The notes under the pieces are model-generated. The model did not search any database, had not been told where the DNA came from, and worked only from the letters and a program-made list of their open reading frames with translations. A stretch of DNA of 64,000 nt from Ptiloglossa arizonensis. Its lineage: Eukaryota > Arthropoda > Insecta > Hymenoptera > Colletidae. The stretch lies in NCBI RefSeq assembly GCF_051014685.1, contig NW_027478485.1:434001-498000 (forward strand), given 5' to 3'. A program made the position numbers and the translations under genes. Positions 23,498-37,600 of this stretch are shown here, in pieces. The first letter of the stretch is position 1. Every line of letters begins with the position of its first letter.

Positions 23498-26400
23498 CGG
23501 TATGCGTACTTTTCCCCTAGGCCGTTCTAGTTATTCGTTTCGAGCATCAGAACTGCGAAAATTTTGAGTTTCTCAAGCGTTTCTTACCTCCAAACTGCCA
23601 TATCTCGCGAACGGATTGACCAATCCGCAAAATTTCTGTTGCATCTGAAAGTAGAAACTCGCCCGATTACAACGGTACGTGTAGTTTTCCCCTAGGCCGT
23701 TCTAGTTATTCGTTTCGAGCATCAGACTGCGAAAATTTTGAGTTTCTCAAGCGTTTCTTACCTCCAAACTGCCATACCTCGCGAACGGATTGACCAATCC
23801 GCAAAATTTCTGTTGCATCTGAAAGTAGAAACACGCCCGATTACAGCGGTATGTGTAGTTTTCCCCTAGGCCGTTCCAGTTATTCATTTCGAGCATCATA
23901 ACTGCGAATATTTTGAGTTTCTCAAGCGTTTCTTACATCCAAACGGCCATATCTCGCGAACGGATTGACCAATCCGCAAAATTTCTGTTGCTTCTGAAAG
24001 TAGAAACTCGCCCGATTACAACGGTGTGCGTACTTCTCTCCTAGGCCGTTCTAGTCATTCGTTTCGAGCATCAGAACTGCGAAAATTTTGAGTTTCTCGA
24101 GGGTTCCTTATCTCCAAACTGCCATATCTCGCGAACGGATTGATCAATCCGCAAAATTTCTGTTGCATCTGAAAGTAGAAACTCGCCCGATTACAACGGT
24201 ATGCGCACTTTTCCCCTAGGCCGTTCTAGTTATTCGTTTCGAGCATCAGAACTGCGAAAATTTTGAGTTTCTCAAGCGTTTCTTACCTCCAAACTGCCAT
24301 ATCTCGCGAACGGATTGACCAATCCGCAAAATTTCTGTTGCATCTGAAAGTAGAAACTCGCCCGATTACAACGGTAGGTGTAGTTTTCCCCTAGGCCGTT
24401 CTAGTTACTCGTTTCGAGCATCAGAACTGCGAAAATTTTGAGTTTCTCAAGCGTTTCTTACCTCCAAACTGCCATATCTCGCGAACGGATTGACCAATCC
24501 GCAAAATTTCTGTTGCATCTGAAAGTAGAAACTCGCCCGATTACAACGGTACGTGTAGTTTTCCCCTAGGCCGTTCTAGTTACTCGTTTCGAGCATCAGA
24601 ACTGCGAAAATTTTGAGTTTCTCAAGCGTTTCTTATCTCCTAACTGCCATATCTCGCGAACGGATTGATCAATCCGCAAAGTTTCTGTTGCATCTGAAAG
24701 TAGAAACTCGCCCGATTACAACGGTAGGTGTAGTTTTCCCCTAGGCCGTTCTAGTTATTCGTTTCGAACATCAGAACTGCGAAAATTTTGACTTTCTCAA
24801 GCGTTTCTTACCTCCAAACTGCCATATCTCGCGAACGGATTGACTAATCCGCAAAATTTCTGTTGCATCTGAAAGTAGAAACTCGCCCGATTACAACGGT
24901 ACGTGTAGTTTTCCCCTAGGCCGTTCTAGTTATTCGTTTCGAGCATCAGAACGGCGAAAATTTTGAGTTTCTCAAGCGTTTCTTACCTCCAAACTGCCAT
25001 ATCTCGCGAACGGATTGACTAATCCGCAAAATTTCTGTTGCATCTGAAAGTAGAAACTCGCCCGATTACAACGGTATGTGTAGTTTTCCCCTAGGCCGTT
25101 CTAGTTATTCGTTTCGAGCATCAGAACGGCGAAAATTTTGAGTTTCTCAAGCGTTTCTTACCTCCAAACTGCCATATCTCGCGAACGGATTGACTAATCC
25201 GCAAAATTTCTGTTGCATCTGAAAGTAGAAACTCGCCCGATTACAACTTTAGGTGTACTTCTCCCCTAGGCCATTCTAGTTACTCGTTTCGAGCATCAGA
25301 ACTGCGAAAATTTTGAGTTTCTCAAGCGTTTCTTACCTCCAAACTGCCATATCTCGCGAACGGATTGACCAATCCGCAAAATTTCTGTTGCATCTGAAAG
25401 TAGAAACTCGCCCGATTACATCGGTATGCGTACTTTTCCCCTAGGCCGTTCTAGTTATTCGTTTCGAGCATCAGAACTGCGAAAATTTTGAGTTTCTCAA
25501 GCGTTTCTTACCTCCAAACTGCCATATCTCGCGAACGGATTGACCAATCCGCAAAATTTCTGTTGCATCTGAAAGTAGAAACTCGCCCGATTACAACGGT
25601 ACGTGTAGTTTTCCCCTAGGCCGTTCTAGTTATTCGTTTCGAGCATCAGACTGCGAAAATTTTGAGTTTCTCAAGCGTTTCTTACCTCCAAACTGCCATA
25701 CCTCGCGAACGGATTGACCAATCCGCAAAATTTCTGTTGCATCTGAAAGTAGAAACACGCCCGATTACAGCGGTATGTGTAGTTTTCCCCTAGGCCGTTC
25801 CAGTTATTCATTTCGAGCATCATAACTGCGAATATTTTGAGTTTCTCAAGCGTTTCTTACATCCAAACGGCCATATCTCGCGAACGGATTGACCAATCCG
25901 CAAAATTTCTGTTGCTTCTGAAAGTAGAAACTCGCCCGATTACAACGGTGTGCGTACTTCTCTCCTAGGCCGTTCTAGTCATTCGTTTCGAGCATCAGAA
26001 CTGCGAAAATTTTGAGTTTCTCGAGGGTTCCTTATCTCCAAACTGCCATATCTCGCGAACGGATTGATCAATCCGCAAAATTTCTGTTGCATCTGAAAGT
26101 AGAAACTCGCCCGATTACAACGGTATGCGCACTTTTCCCCTAGGCCGTTCTAGTTATTCGTTTCGAGCATCAGAACTGCGAAAATTTTGAGTTTCTCAAG
26201 CGTTTCTTACCTCCAAACTGCCATATCTCGCGAACGGATTGACCAATCCGCAAAATTTCTGTTGCATCTGAAAGTAGAAACTCGCCCGATTACAACGGTA
26301 GGTGTAGTTTTCCCCTAGGCCGTTCTAGTTACTCGTTTCGAGCATCAGAACTGCGAAAATTTTGAGTTTCTCAAGCGTTTCTTACCTCCAAACTGCCATA

Positions 26401-26828
26401 TCTCGCGAACGGATTGACCAATCCGCAAAATTTCTGTTGCATCTGAAAGTAGAAACTCGCCCGATTACAACGGTACGTGTAGTTTTCCCCTAGGCCGTTC
26501 TAGTTACTCGTTTCGAGCATCAGAACTGCGAAAATTTTGAGTTTCTCAAGCGTTTCTTATCTCCTAACTGCCATATCTCGCGAACGGATTGATCAATCCG
26601 CAAAGTTTCTGTTGCATCTGAAAGTAGAAACTCGCCCGATTACAACGGTAGGTGTAGTTTTCCCCTAGGCCGTTCTAGTTATTCGTTTCGAACATCAGAA
26701 CTGCGAAAATTTTGACTTTCTCAAGCGTTTCTTACCTCCAAACTGCCATATCTCGCGAACGGATTGACTAATCCGCAAAATTTCTGTTGCATCTGAAAGT
26801 AGAAACTCGCCCGATTACAACGGTATGT
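22981..26828. repeat. Tandem duplication, 1,924 bp (11 monomers)
   Basis: Copies are about 22981-24904 and 24905-26828. Markers keep an offset of 1,924: TGCCATACCT at 23770 and 25694, CTCGAGGGTTCC at about 24096 and 26020, CTCCTAACTG near 24636 and 26560. The join carries ACGTGTAG near 24901 where the copy end at about 26825 has ATGTGTAG. Confidence 0.88.
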
Positions 26829-28636
26829 GTAGTTTTCCCCTAGGCCGTTCTAGTTATTCGTTTCGAGCATCAGAACGGCGAAAATTTTGAGTTTCTCAAG
26901 CGTTTCTTACCTCCAAACTGCCATATCTCGCGAACGGATTGACTAATCCGCAAAATTTCTGTTGCATCTGAAAGTAGAAACTCGCCCGATTACAACTTTA
27001 GGTGTACTTCTCCCCTAGGCCATTCTAGTTACTCGTTTCGAGCATCAGAACTGCGAAAATTTTGAGTTTCTCAAGCGTTTCTTATTTCCAAATTGCCATA
27101 TCTCGCGAACGGTTTGACCATTCCGCAAAATTTCCGTTGCATCTGAAAGTAGAAACTCGCCCGATTACAACGGTAGGTGTACTTCTCCCCTAGGCCATTC
27201 TAGTTACTCGTTTCGAGCATCAGAACTGCAAAAATTTTGAGTTTCTCAAGCGTTTCTTACCTCCAAACTGCCATATCTCGCGAACGGATTGACCAATCCG
27301 CAAAATTTCTGTTGCATCTGAAAGTAGAAACTCGCCCGATTACATCTGTATGCGTACTTTTCCCCTAGGCCGTTCTAGTTATTCGTTTTGAGCATCAGAA
27401 CTGCGAAAATTTTGAGTTTCTCAAGCGTTTCTTACCTCCAAACTGCCATATCTCGCGAACGGATTGACCAATCCGCAAAATTTCTGTTGCATCTGAAAGT
27501 AGAAACTCGCCCGATTACATCTGTATGCGTACTTTTCCCCTAGGCCGTTCTAGTTATTCGTTTTGAGCATCAGAACTGCGAAAATTTTGAGTTTCTCAAG
27601 CGTTTCTTACCTCCAAACTGCCATATCTCGCGAACGGATTGACCAATCCGCAAAATTTCTGTTGCATCTGAAAGTAGAAACTCGCCCGATTACAACGGTA
27701 TGTGTAGTTTTCCCCTAGGCCGTTCCAGTTATTCATTTCGAGCATCAGAACTGCGAAAATTTTGAGTTTCTCAAGCGTTTCTTACCTCCAAACTGCCATA
27801 TCTCGCGAACGGATTGACTAATCCGCAAAATTTCTGTTGCATCTGAAAGTAGAAACTCGCCCGATTACAACGGTATGCGTACTTCTCCCCTAGGCCGTTC
27901 TAGTTACTCGTTTCGAGCATCAGAACTGCGAAAATTTTGAGTTTCTCAAGCGTTTCTTATTTCCAAATTGCCATATCTCGCGAACGGTTTGACCATTCCG
28001 CAAAATTTCCGTTGCATCTGAAAGTAGAAACTCGCCCGATTACAACGGTAGGTGTACTTCTCCCCTAGGCCATTCTAGTTACTCGTTTCGAGCATCAGAA
28101 CTGCGAAAATTTTGAGTTTCTCAAGCGTTTCTTACCTCCAAACTGCCATATCTCGCGAACGGGTTGACCAATCCGCAAAATTTCTGTTGCATCTGAAAGT
28201 AGAAACACGCCCGATTACAACGGTATGCGTACTTTTCCCCTAGGCCGCTCTAGTTACTCGTTTCGAGCATCAGAACTGCGAAAATTTTGAGTTTCTCAAG
28301 CGTTTCTTACCTCCAAACTGCCATATCTCGCGAACGGATTGACCAATCCGCAAAATTTCTGTTGCATCTGAAAGTAGAAACTCGCCCGATTACAACGGTG
28401 TGTGTAATTTTCCCCTAGGCCGTTCCAGTTATTCATTTCGAGCATCAGAACGGCGAAAATATTGAGTTTCTCAAGCGTTTCTTACCTCCAAACTGCCATA
28501 TCTCGCGAACGGTTTGACCAATCCGCAAAATTTCTGTTGCTTCTGAAAGTAGAAACTCGCCCGATTACAACGGTATGCGCACTTTTCCCCTACGCCGTTC
28601 TAGTTATTCGTTTCGAGCATCAGAACTGCGAAAATT
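26829..28636. repeat. Mixed segment with a five-monomer (875 bp) repeat
   Basis: The TATTTCCAAATTGCC subtype with GGTTTGACCATTCC recurs at 27081 and 27956, 875 bases apart. Between the two are two nearly identical CATCTGTATGCGTAC monomers and a TTCCAGTTATTCATTTCG monomer. At 28.46-28.81 kb two adjacent monomers with CTACGCCGTTC are nearly identical, differing by GGTTTGACC against GGATTGACC and ATATTGAG against ATTTTGAG. That looks like a single-monomer duplication. Confidence 0.78.
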
Positions 28637-31600
28637 TTGAGTTTCTCAAGCGTTTCTTACCTCCAAACTGCCATATCTCGCGAACGGATTGACCAATCCG
28701 CAAAATTTCTGTTGCTTCTGAAAGTAGAAACTCGCCCGATTACAACGGTATGCGCACTTTTCCCCTACGCCGTTCTAGTTATTCGTTTCGAGCATCAGAA
28801 CTGCGAAAATTTTGAGTTTCTCAAGCGTTTCTTACCTCCAAACTGCCATATCTCGCGAACGGATTGACCAATCCGCAAAATTTCTGTTGCATCTGAAAGT
28901 AGAAACTCGCCCGATTACATCGGTATGCGTACTTTTCCCCTAGGCCGTTCTAGTTATTCGTTTCGAGCATCAGAACTGCGAAAATTTTGAGTTTCTCAAG
29001 CGTTTCTTACCTCCAAACTGCCATATCTCGCGAACGGATTGACAAATCCGCAAAATTTCTGTTGCACCTGAAAGTAGAAACTCGCCCGATTACAACGGTA
29101 CGTGTAGTTTTCCCCTAGGCCGTTCTAGTTATTCGTTTCGAGCATCAGAATGCGAAAATTTTGAGTTTCTCAAGCGTTTCTTATCTCCAAACTGCCATAT
29201 CTCGCGAACGGATTGACCAATCCGCAAAATTTCTGTTGCATCTGAAAGTAGAAACTCGCCCGATTACAACGGTATGCGTACTTTCCCCTAGGCCGTACTA
29301 GTTACTCGTTTCGAGCATCAGAACTGCGAAAATTTTGAGTTTCTCAAGCGTTTCTTACCTCCAAACTGCCATATCTCGCGAACGGATTGACAAATCCGCA
29401 AAATTTCTGTTGCATCTGAAAGTAGAAACTCGCCCGATTACAACGGTAGGTGTAGTTTTCCCCTAGGCCGTTCTAGTTACTCGTTTCGAGCATCAGAACT
29501 GCGAAAATTTTGAGTTTCTCAAGCGTTTCTTACCTCCAAACTGCCATATCTCGCGAACGGATTGACCAATCCGCAAAATTTCTGTTGCATCTGAAAGTAG
29601 AAACTCGCCCGTTTACAACTGTATGCGTACTTTCCCCTAGGCCGTACTACTAACTCGTTTCGAGCATCAGAACTGCGAAATTTTGAGTTTCTCAAGCGTT
29701 TCTTATCTCCAAACAGCCATATCTCGCGAACGGATTGATCAATCCGCAAAATTTCTGTTGCATCTGAAAGTAGAAACTCGCCCGATTACAACGGTATGCG
29801 CACTTTTCCCCTAGGCCGTTCTAGTTATTCGTTTCGAGCATCAGAACTGCGAAAATTTTGAGTTTCTCAAGCGTTTCTTATCTGCAAAATGCCATATCTC
29901 GCGAACGGATTGATCAATCCGCAAAATTTCTGTTGCATCTGAAAGTAGAAACACGCCCGATTACAACGGTATGCGCACTTTTCCCCTAGGCCGTTCTAGT
30001 TATTCGTTTCGAGCATCAGAACGGCGAAAATTTTGAGTTTCTCAAGCGTTTCTTACCTCCAAACTGCCATATCTCGCGAACGGATTGACCAATCCGCAAA
30101 ATTTCTGTTGCATCTGAAAGTATAAACTCGCCCAATTACAACGGTATGCGTACTTTTCCCCTAGGCCGCTCTAGTTACTCGTTTCGAGCATCAGAACTGC
30201 GAAAATTTTGAGTTTCTCAAGCGTTTCTTACCTCCAAACTGCCATATCTCGCGAACGGAGTGACCAATCCGCAAAATTTCTGTTGCATCTGAAAGTAGAA
30301 ACTCGCCCGATTACAACGGTATGTGTAGTTTTCCCCTAGGCCGTTCTAGTTATTTGTTTCGAGCATCAGAACGGCGAAAATTTTGAGTTTCTCAAGCGTT
30401 TCTTACCTCCAAACTGCCATATCTCGCGAACAGATTGACTAATCCGCAAAATTTCTGTTGCATCTGAAAGTAGAAACTCGCCCGATTACAACGGTATGTG
30501 TAGTTTTCCCCTAGGCCGTTCTAGTTATTCGTTTCGAGCATCAGAACGGCGAAAATTTTGAGTTTCTCAAGCGTTTCTTACCTCCAAACTGCCATATCTC
30601 GCGAACGGATTGACTAATCCGCAAAATTTCTGTTGCATCTGAAAGTAGAAACTCGCCCGATTACAACTTTAGGTGTACTTCTCCCCTAGGCCATTCTAGT
30701 TACTCGTTTCGAGCATCAGAACTGCGAAAATTTTGAGTTTCTCAAGCGTTTCTTACCTCCAAACTGCCATATCTCGCGAACGGATTGACCAATCCGCAAA
30801 ATTTCTGTTGCATCTGAAAGTAGAAACTCGCCCGATTACAACGGTATGCGCACTTTTCCCCTAGGCCGTTCTAGTTATTCGTTTCGAGCATCAGAACTGC
30901 GAAAATTTTGAGTTTCTCAAGCGTTTCTTATCTGCAAAATGCCATATCTCGCGAACGGATTGATCAATCCGCAAAATTTCTGTTGCATCTGAAAGTAGAA
31001 ACACGCCCGATTACAACGGTATGCGCACTTTTCCCCTAGGCCGTTCTAGTTATTCGTTTCGAGCATCAGAACGGCGAAAATTTTGAGTTTCTCAAGCGTT
31101 TCTTACCTCCAAACTGCCATATCTCGCGAACGGATTGACCAATCCGCAAAATTTCTGTTGCATCTGAAAGTATAAACTCGCCCAATTACAACGGTATGCG
31201 TACTTTTCCCCTAGGCCGCTCTAGTTACTCGTTTCGAGCATCAGAACTGCGAAAATTTTGAGTTTCTCAAGCGTTTCTTACCTCCAAACTGCCATATCTC
31301 GCGAACGGAGTGACCAATCCGCAAAATTTCTGTTGCATCTGAAAGTAGAAACTCGCCCGATTACAACGGTATGTGTAGTTTTCCCCTAGGCCGTTCTAGT
31401 TATTCGTTTCGAGCATCAGAACGGCGAAAATTTTGAGTTTCTCAAGCGTTTCTTACCTCCAAACTGCCATATCTCGCGAACGGATTGACTAATCCGCAAA
31501 ATTTCTGTTGCATCTGAAAGTAGAAACTCGCCCGATTACAACGGTATGTGTAGTTTTCCCCTAGGCCGTTCTAGTTATTCGTTTCGAGCATCAGAACGGC

Positions 31601-34600
31601 GAAAATTTTGAGTTTCTCAAGCGTTTCTTACCTCCAAACTGCCATATCTCGCGAACGGATTGACCAATCCGCAAAATTTCTGTTGCATCTGAAAGTAGAA
31701 ACTCGCCCGATTACAACTTTAGGTGTACTTCTCCCCTAGGCCATTCTAGTTACTCGTTTCGAGCATCAGAACTGCGAAAATTTTGAGTTTCTCAAGCGTT
31801 TCTTACCTCCAAACTGCCATATCTCGCGAACGGATTGACCAATCCGCAAAATTTCTGTTGCATCTGAAAGTAGAAACTCGCCCGATTACATCGGTATGCG
31901 TACTTTTCCCCTAGGCCGTTCTAGTTATTCGTTTCGAGCATCAGAACTGCGAAAATTTTGAGTTTCTCAAGCGTTTCTTACCTCCAAACTGCCATATCTC
32001 GCGAACGGATTGACCAATCCGCAAAATTTCTGTTGCATCTGAAAGTAGAAACTCGCCCGATTACAACGGTACGTGTAGTTTTCCCCTAGGCCGTTCTAGT
32101 TATTCGTTTCGAGCATCAGAACTGCGAAAATTTTGAGTTTCTCAAGCGTTTCTTACCTCCAAACTGCCATATCTCGCGAACGGATTGACAAATCCGCAAA
32201 ATTTCTGTTGCACCTGAAAGTAGAAACTCGCCCGATTACAACGGTACGTGTAGTTTTCCCCTAGGCCGTTCTAGTTATTCGTTTCGAGCATCAGACTGCG
32301 AAAATTTTGAGTTTCTCAAGCGTTTCTTACATCCAAACGGCCATATCTCGCGAACGGATTGACCAATCCGCAAAATTTCTGTTGCTTCTGAAAGTAGAAA
32401 CTCGCCCGATTACAACGGTGTGCGTACTTCTCTCCTAGGCCGTTCTAGTCATTCGTTTCGAGCATCAGAACTGCGAAAATTTTGAGTTTCTCGAGGGTTC
32501 CTTATCTCCAAACTGCCATATCTCGCGAACGGATTGATCAATCCGCAAAATTTCTGTTGCATCTGAAAGTAGAAACTCGCCCGATTACAACGGTATGCGC
32601 ACTTTTCCCCTAGGCCGTTCTAGTTATTCGTTTCGAGCATCAGAACTGCGAAAATTTTGAGTTTCTCAAGCGTTTCTTACCTCCAAACTGCCATATCTCG
32701 CGAACGGATTGACCAATCCGCAAAATTTCTGTTGCATCTGAAAGTAGAAACTCGCCCGATTACAACGGTAGGTGTAGTTTTCCCCTAGGCCGTTCTAGTT
32801 ACTCGTTTCGAGCATCAGAACTGCGAAAATTTTGAGTTTCTCAAGCGTTTCTTACCTCCAAACTGCCATATCTCGCGAACGGATTGACCAATCCGCAAAA
32901 TTTCTGTTGCATCTGAAAGTAGAAACTCGCCCGATTACAACGGTACGTGTAGTTTTCCCCTAGGCCGTTCTAGTTACTCGTTTCGAGCATCAGAACTGCG
33001 AAAATTTTGAGTTTCTCAAGCGTTTCTTATCTCCTAACTGCCATATCTCCCGAACGGATTGATCAATCCGCAAAGTTTCTGTTGCATCTGAAAGTAGAAA
33101 CTCGCCCGATTACAACGGTAGGTGTAGTTTTCCCCTAGGCCGTTCTAGTTATTCGTTTCGAACATCAGAACTGCGAAAATTTTGACTTTCTCAAGCGTTT
33201 CTTACCTCCAAACTGCCATATCTCGCGAACGGATTGACCAATCCGCAAAATTTCTGTTGCATCTGAAAGTAGAAACTCGCCCGATTACAACGGTAGGTGT
33301 AGTTTTCCCCTAGGCCGTTCTAGTTACTCGTTTCGAGCATCAGAACTGGGAAAATTTTGAGTTTCACAAGCGTTTATTACCTCCAAACTGCCATATCTCT
33401 CGAACGGATTGACCAATCCGCAAAATTTCTGTTGCATCTGAAAGTAGAAACTCGCCCCATTACAACGGTATGTGTAGTTTTCCCCTAGGCCGTTCCAGTT
33501 AGTCATTTCGAGCATCAGAACTGCGGAAATTTTGAGTTTCTCAAGCGTTTCTTACCTCCAAACTGCCATATCTCGCGAACGGATTGACCAATCCGCAAAA
33601 TTTCTGTTGCTTCTGAAAGTAGAAACTCGCCCGATTACAACGGTATGCGCACTTTTCCCCGTTCTAGTTACTCGTTTCGAGCATCAGAACTGCGAAAATT
33701 TTGAGTTTCTCAAGCGTTTCTTACCTCCAAACTGCCATATCTCGCGAACGGATTGAACAATCCGCAAAATTTCTGTTGCATCTGAAAGTAGAAACTCGCC
33801 CGATTACAACGGTATGCGTACTTTTCCCCTAGGCCTTTCTAGTTACTCGTTTCGAGCATCAGAACTGCGAAAATGTTGAGTTTCTCAAGCGTTTCTTATC
33901 TCCAAACTGCCATATCTCGCGAACGGATTGACCAATCCGCAAAATTTCTGTTGCATCTGAAAGTAGAAACTCGCCCGATTACAACGGTACGTGTAGTTTT
34001 CCCCTAGGCCGTTCTAGTTATTCGTTTCGAGCATCAGACTGCGAAAATTTTGAGTTTCTCAAGCGTTTCTTATATCCAAACTGCCATATCTCGCGAACGG
34101 ATTGACCAATCCGCAAAATTTCTGTTGCATCTGAAAGTGGTAACTCGCCCGATTACAACGGTATGCGTACTTTCCCCTAGGCCGTATTAGTTACTCGTTT
34201 CGAGCATCAGAACTGCGAAAATTTTGAGTTTCTCAAGCGTTTCTTACCTCCAAACTGCCATATCTCGCGAACGGATTGAACAATCCGCAAAATTTCTGTT
34301 GCATCTGAAAGTAGAAACTCGCCCGATTACAACGGTATGCGTACTTTTCCCCTAGGCCTTTCTAGTTACTCGTTTCGAGCATCAGAACTGCGAAAATGTT
34401 GAGTTTCTCAAGCGTTTCTTATCTCCAAACTGCCATATCTCGCGAACGGATTGACCAATCCGCAAAATTTCTGTTGCATCTGAAAGTAGAAACTCGCCCG
34501 ATTACAACGGTACGTGTAGTTTTCCCCTAGGCCGTTCTAGTTATTCGTTTCGAGCATCAGACTGCGAAAATTTTGAGTTTCTCAAGCGTTTCTTATATCC

Positions 34601-37600
34601 AAACTGCCATATCTCGCGAACGGATTGACCAATCCGCAAAATTTCTGTTGCATCTGAAAGTGGAAACTCGCCCGATTACAACGGTATGCGTACTTTCCCC
34701 TAGGCCGTATTAGTTACTCGTTTCGAGCATCAGAACTGCGAAAATTTTGAGTTTCTCAAGCGTTTCTTATCTCCAAACAGCCATATCTCGCGAACGGATT
34801 GATCCATCCGCAAAATTTCTATTGCATCTGAAAGTAGAAACTCGCCCGATTACAACGGTGCGTGTAGTTTTCCCCTAGGCCGTTCTAGTTATTCGTTTCG
34901 AGCATCAGACTGCGAAAATTTTGAGTTTCTCAAACGTTTCTTATCTCCAAACTGCCATATCTCGCGAACGGATTGACCAATCCGCAAAATTTCTGTTGCA
35001 TCTGAAAGTGGAAACTCGCCCGATTACAACGGTATGCGTACTTTCCCCTAGGCCGTATTAGTTACTCGTTTCGAGCATCTGAACTGCGAAAATTTGGAGT
35101 TTCTCAAGCGTTTCTTACCTCCAAACTGCCATATCTCGCGAACGGATTGACAAATCCGCAAAATTTCTGTTGCATCTGAAAGTAGAAACTCGCCCGATTA
35201 CAACGGTATGTGTAGTTTTCCCCTAGGCCGTTCTAGTTACTCGTTTCGAGCATCAGAACTGCGAAAATTTTGAGTTTCTCAAGCGTTTCTTACCTCCAAA
35301 CTGCCATATCTCGCGAACGGATTGACAAATCCGCAAAATTTCTGTTGCATCTGAAAGTAGAAACTCGCCCGATTACAACGGTAGGTGTAGTTTTCCCCTA
35401 GGCCGTTCTAGTTACTCGTTTCGAGCATCAGAACTGCGAAAATTTTGAGTTTCTCAAGCGTTTCTTACCTCCAAACTGCCCTATCTCGAGAACGGATTGA
35501 CCAATCCGCAAAATTTCTGTTGCATCTGAAAGTAGAAACTCGCCCGATTACAACGGTATGCGCACTTTTCCCCTAGGCCGTTGTAGTTATTCGTTTCAAG
35601 CATCAGAACTGCGCAAATTTTGAGTTTCTCAAGCGTTTCTTATCTGCAAACTGCCATATCTCGCGAACGGATTGATCAATCCGCAAAATTTCTGTTGCAT
35701 CTGAAAGTAGAAACTCGCCCGATTACAACGGTATGCGCACTTTTCCCCTAGGCCGTTCTAGTTATTCGTTTCGAGCATCAGAACAGCGAAAATTTTGAGT
35801 TTCTCAAGCGTTTCTTACCTCCAAACTGCCATATCTCGCGAACGGATTGACCAATCCGCAAAATTTCTGTTGCATCTGAAAGTAGAAACTCGCCCGATTA
35901 CAACGGTAGGTGTAGTTTTCCCCTAGGCCGTTCTAGTTACTCGTTTCGAGCATCAGAACTGGGAAAATTTTGAGTTTCACAAGCGTTTATTACCTCCAAA
36001 CTGCCATATCTCTCGAACGGATTGACCAATCCGCAAAATTTCTGTTGCATCTGAAAGTAGAAACTCGCCCCATTACAACGGTATGTGTAGTTTTCCCCTA
36101 GGCCGTTCCAGTTAGTCATTTCGAGCATCAGAACTGCGGAAATTTTGAGTTTCTCAAGCGTTTCTTACCTCCAAACTGCCATATCTCGCGAACGGATTGA
36201 CCAATCCGCAAAATTTCTGTTGCTTCTGAAAGTAGAAACTCGCCCGATTACAACGGTATGCGCACTTTTCCCCGTTCTAGTTACTCGTTTCGAGCATCAG
36301 AACTGCGAAAATTTTGAGTTTCTCAAGCGTTTCTTATCTCCAAACAGCCATATCTCGCGAACGGATTGATCCATCCGCAAAATTTCTATTGCATCTGAAA
36401 GTAGAAACTCGCCCGATTACAACGGTGCGTGTAGTTTTCCCCTAGGCCGTTCTAGTTATTCGTTTCGAGCATCAGACTGCGAAAATTTTGAGTTTCTCAA
36501 ACGTTTCTTATCTCCAAACTGCCATATCTCGCGAACGGATTGACCAATCCGCAAAATTTCTGTTGCATCTGAAAGTGGAAACTCGCCGATTACAACGGTA
36601 TGCGTACTTTCCCCTTGGCCGTATTAGTTACTCGTTTCGAGCATCTGAACTGCGAAAATTTGGAGTTTCTCAAGCGTTTCTTACCTCCAAACTGCCATAT
36701 CTCGCGAACGGATTGACAAATCCGCAAAATTTCTGTTGCATCTGAAAGTAGAAACTCGCCCGATTACAACGGTATGTGTAGTTTTCCCCTAGGCCGTTCT
36801 AGTTACTCGTTTCGAGCATCAGAACTGCGAAAATTTTGAGTTTCTCAAGCGTTTCTTACCTCCAAACTGCCATATCTCGCGAACGGATTGACAAATCCGC
36901 AAATTTCTGTTGCATCTGAAAGTAGAAACTCGCCCGATTACAACGGTAGGTGTAGTTTTCCCCTAGGCCGTTCTAGTTACTCGTTTCGAGCATCAGAACT
37001 GCGAAAATTTTGAGTTTCTCAAGCGTTTCTTACCTCCAAACTGCCCTATCTCGAGAACGGATTGACCAATCCGCAAAATTTCTGTTGCATCTGAAAGTAG
37101 AAACTCGCCCGATTACAACGGTATGCGCACTTTTCCCCTAGGCCGTTGTAGTTATTCGTTTCAAGCATCAGAACTGCGCAAATTTTGAGTTTCTCAAGCG
37201 TTTCTTATCTGCAAACTGCCATATCTCGCGAACGGATTGATCAATCCGCAAAATTTCTGTTGCATCTGAAAGTAGAAACTCGCCCGATTACAACGGTATG
37301 CGCACTTTTCCCCTAGGCCGTTCTAGTTATTCGTTTCGAGCATCAGAACAGCGAAAATTTTGAGTTTCTCAAGCGTTTCTTACCTCCAAACTGCCATATC
37401 TCGCGAACGGATTGACCAATCCGCAAAATTTCTGTTGCATCTGAAAGTAGACACTCGCCCGATTACAACGGTATGCGTACTTTCCCCTAGGCCGTACTAG
37501 TTACTCGTTTCGAGCATAAGAACTGCGCAAATTTTGAGTTTCTCAAGCGTTTCTTATCTCCAAACAGCCATATCTCGCGAACGGATTGATCAATCCGCAA

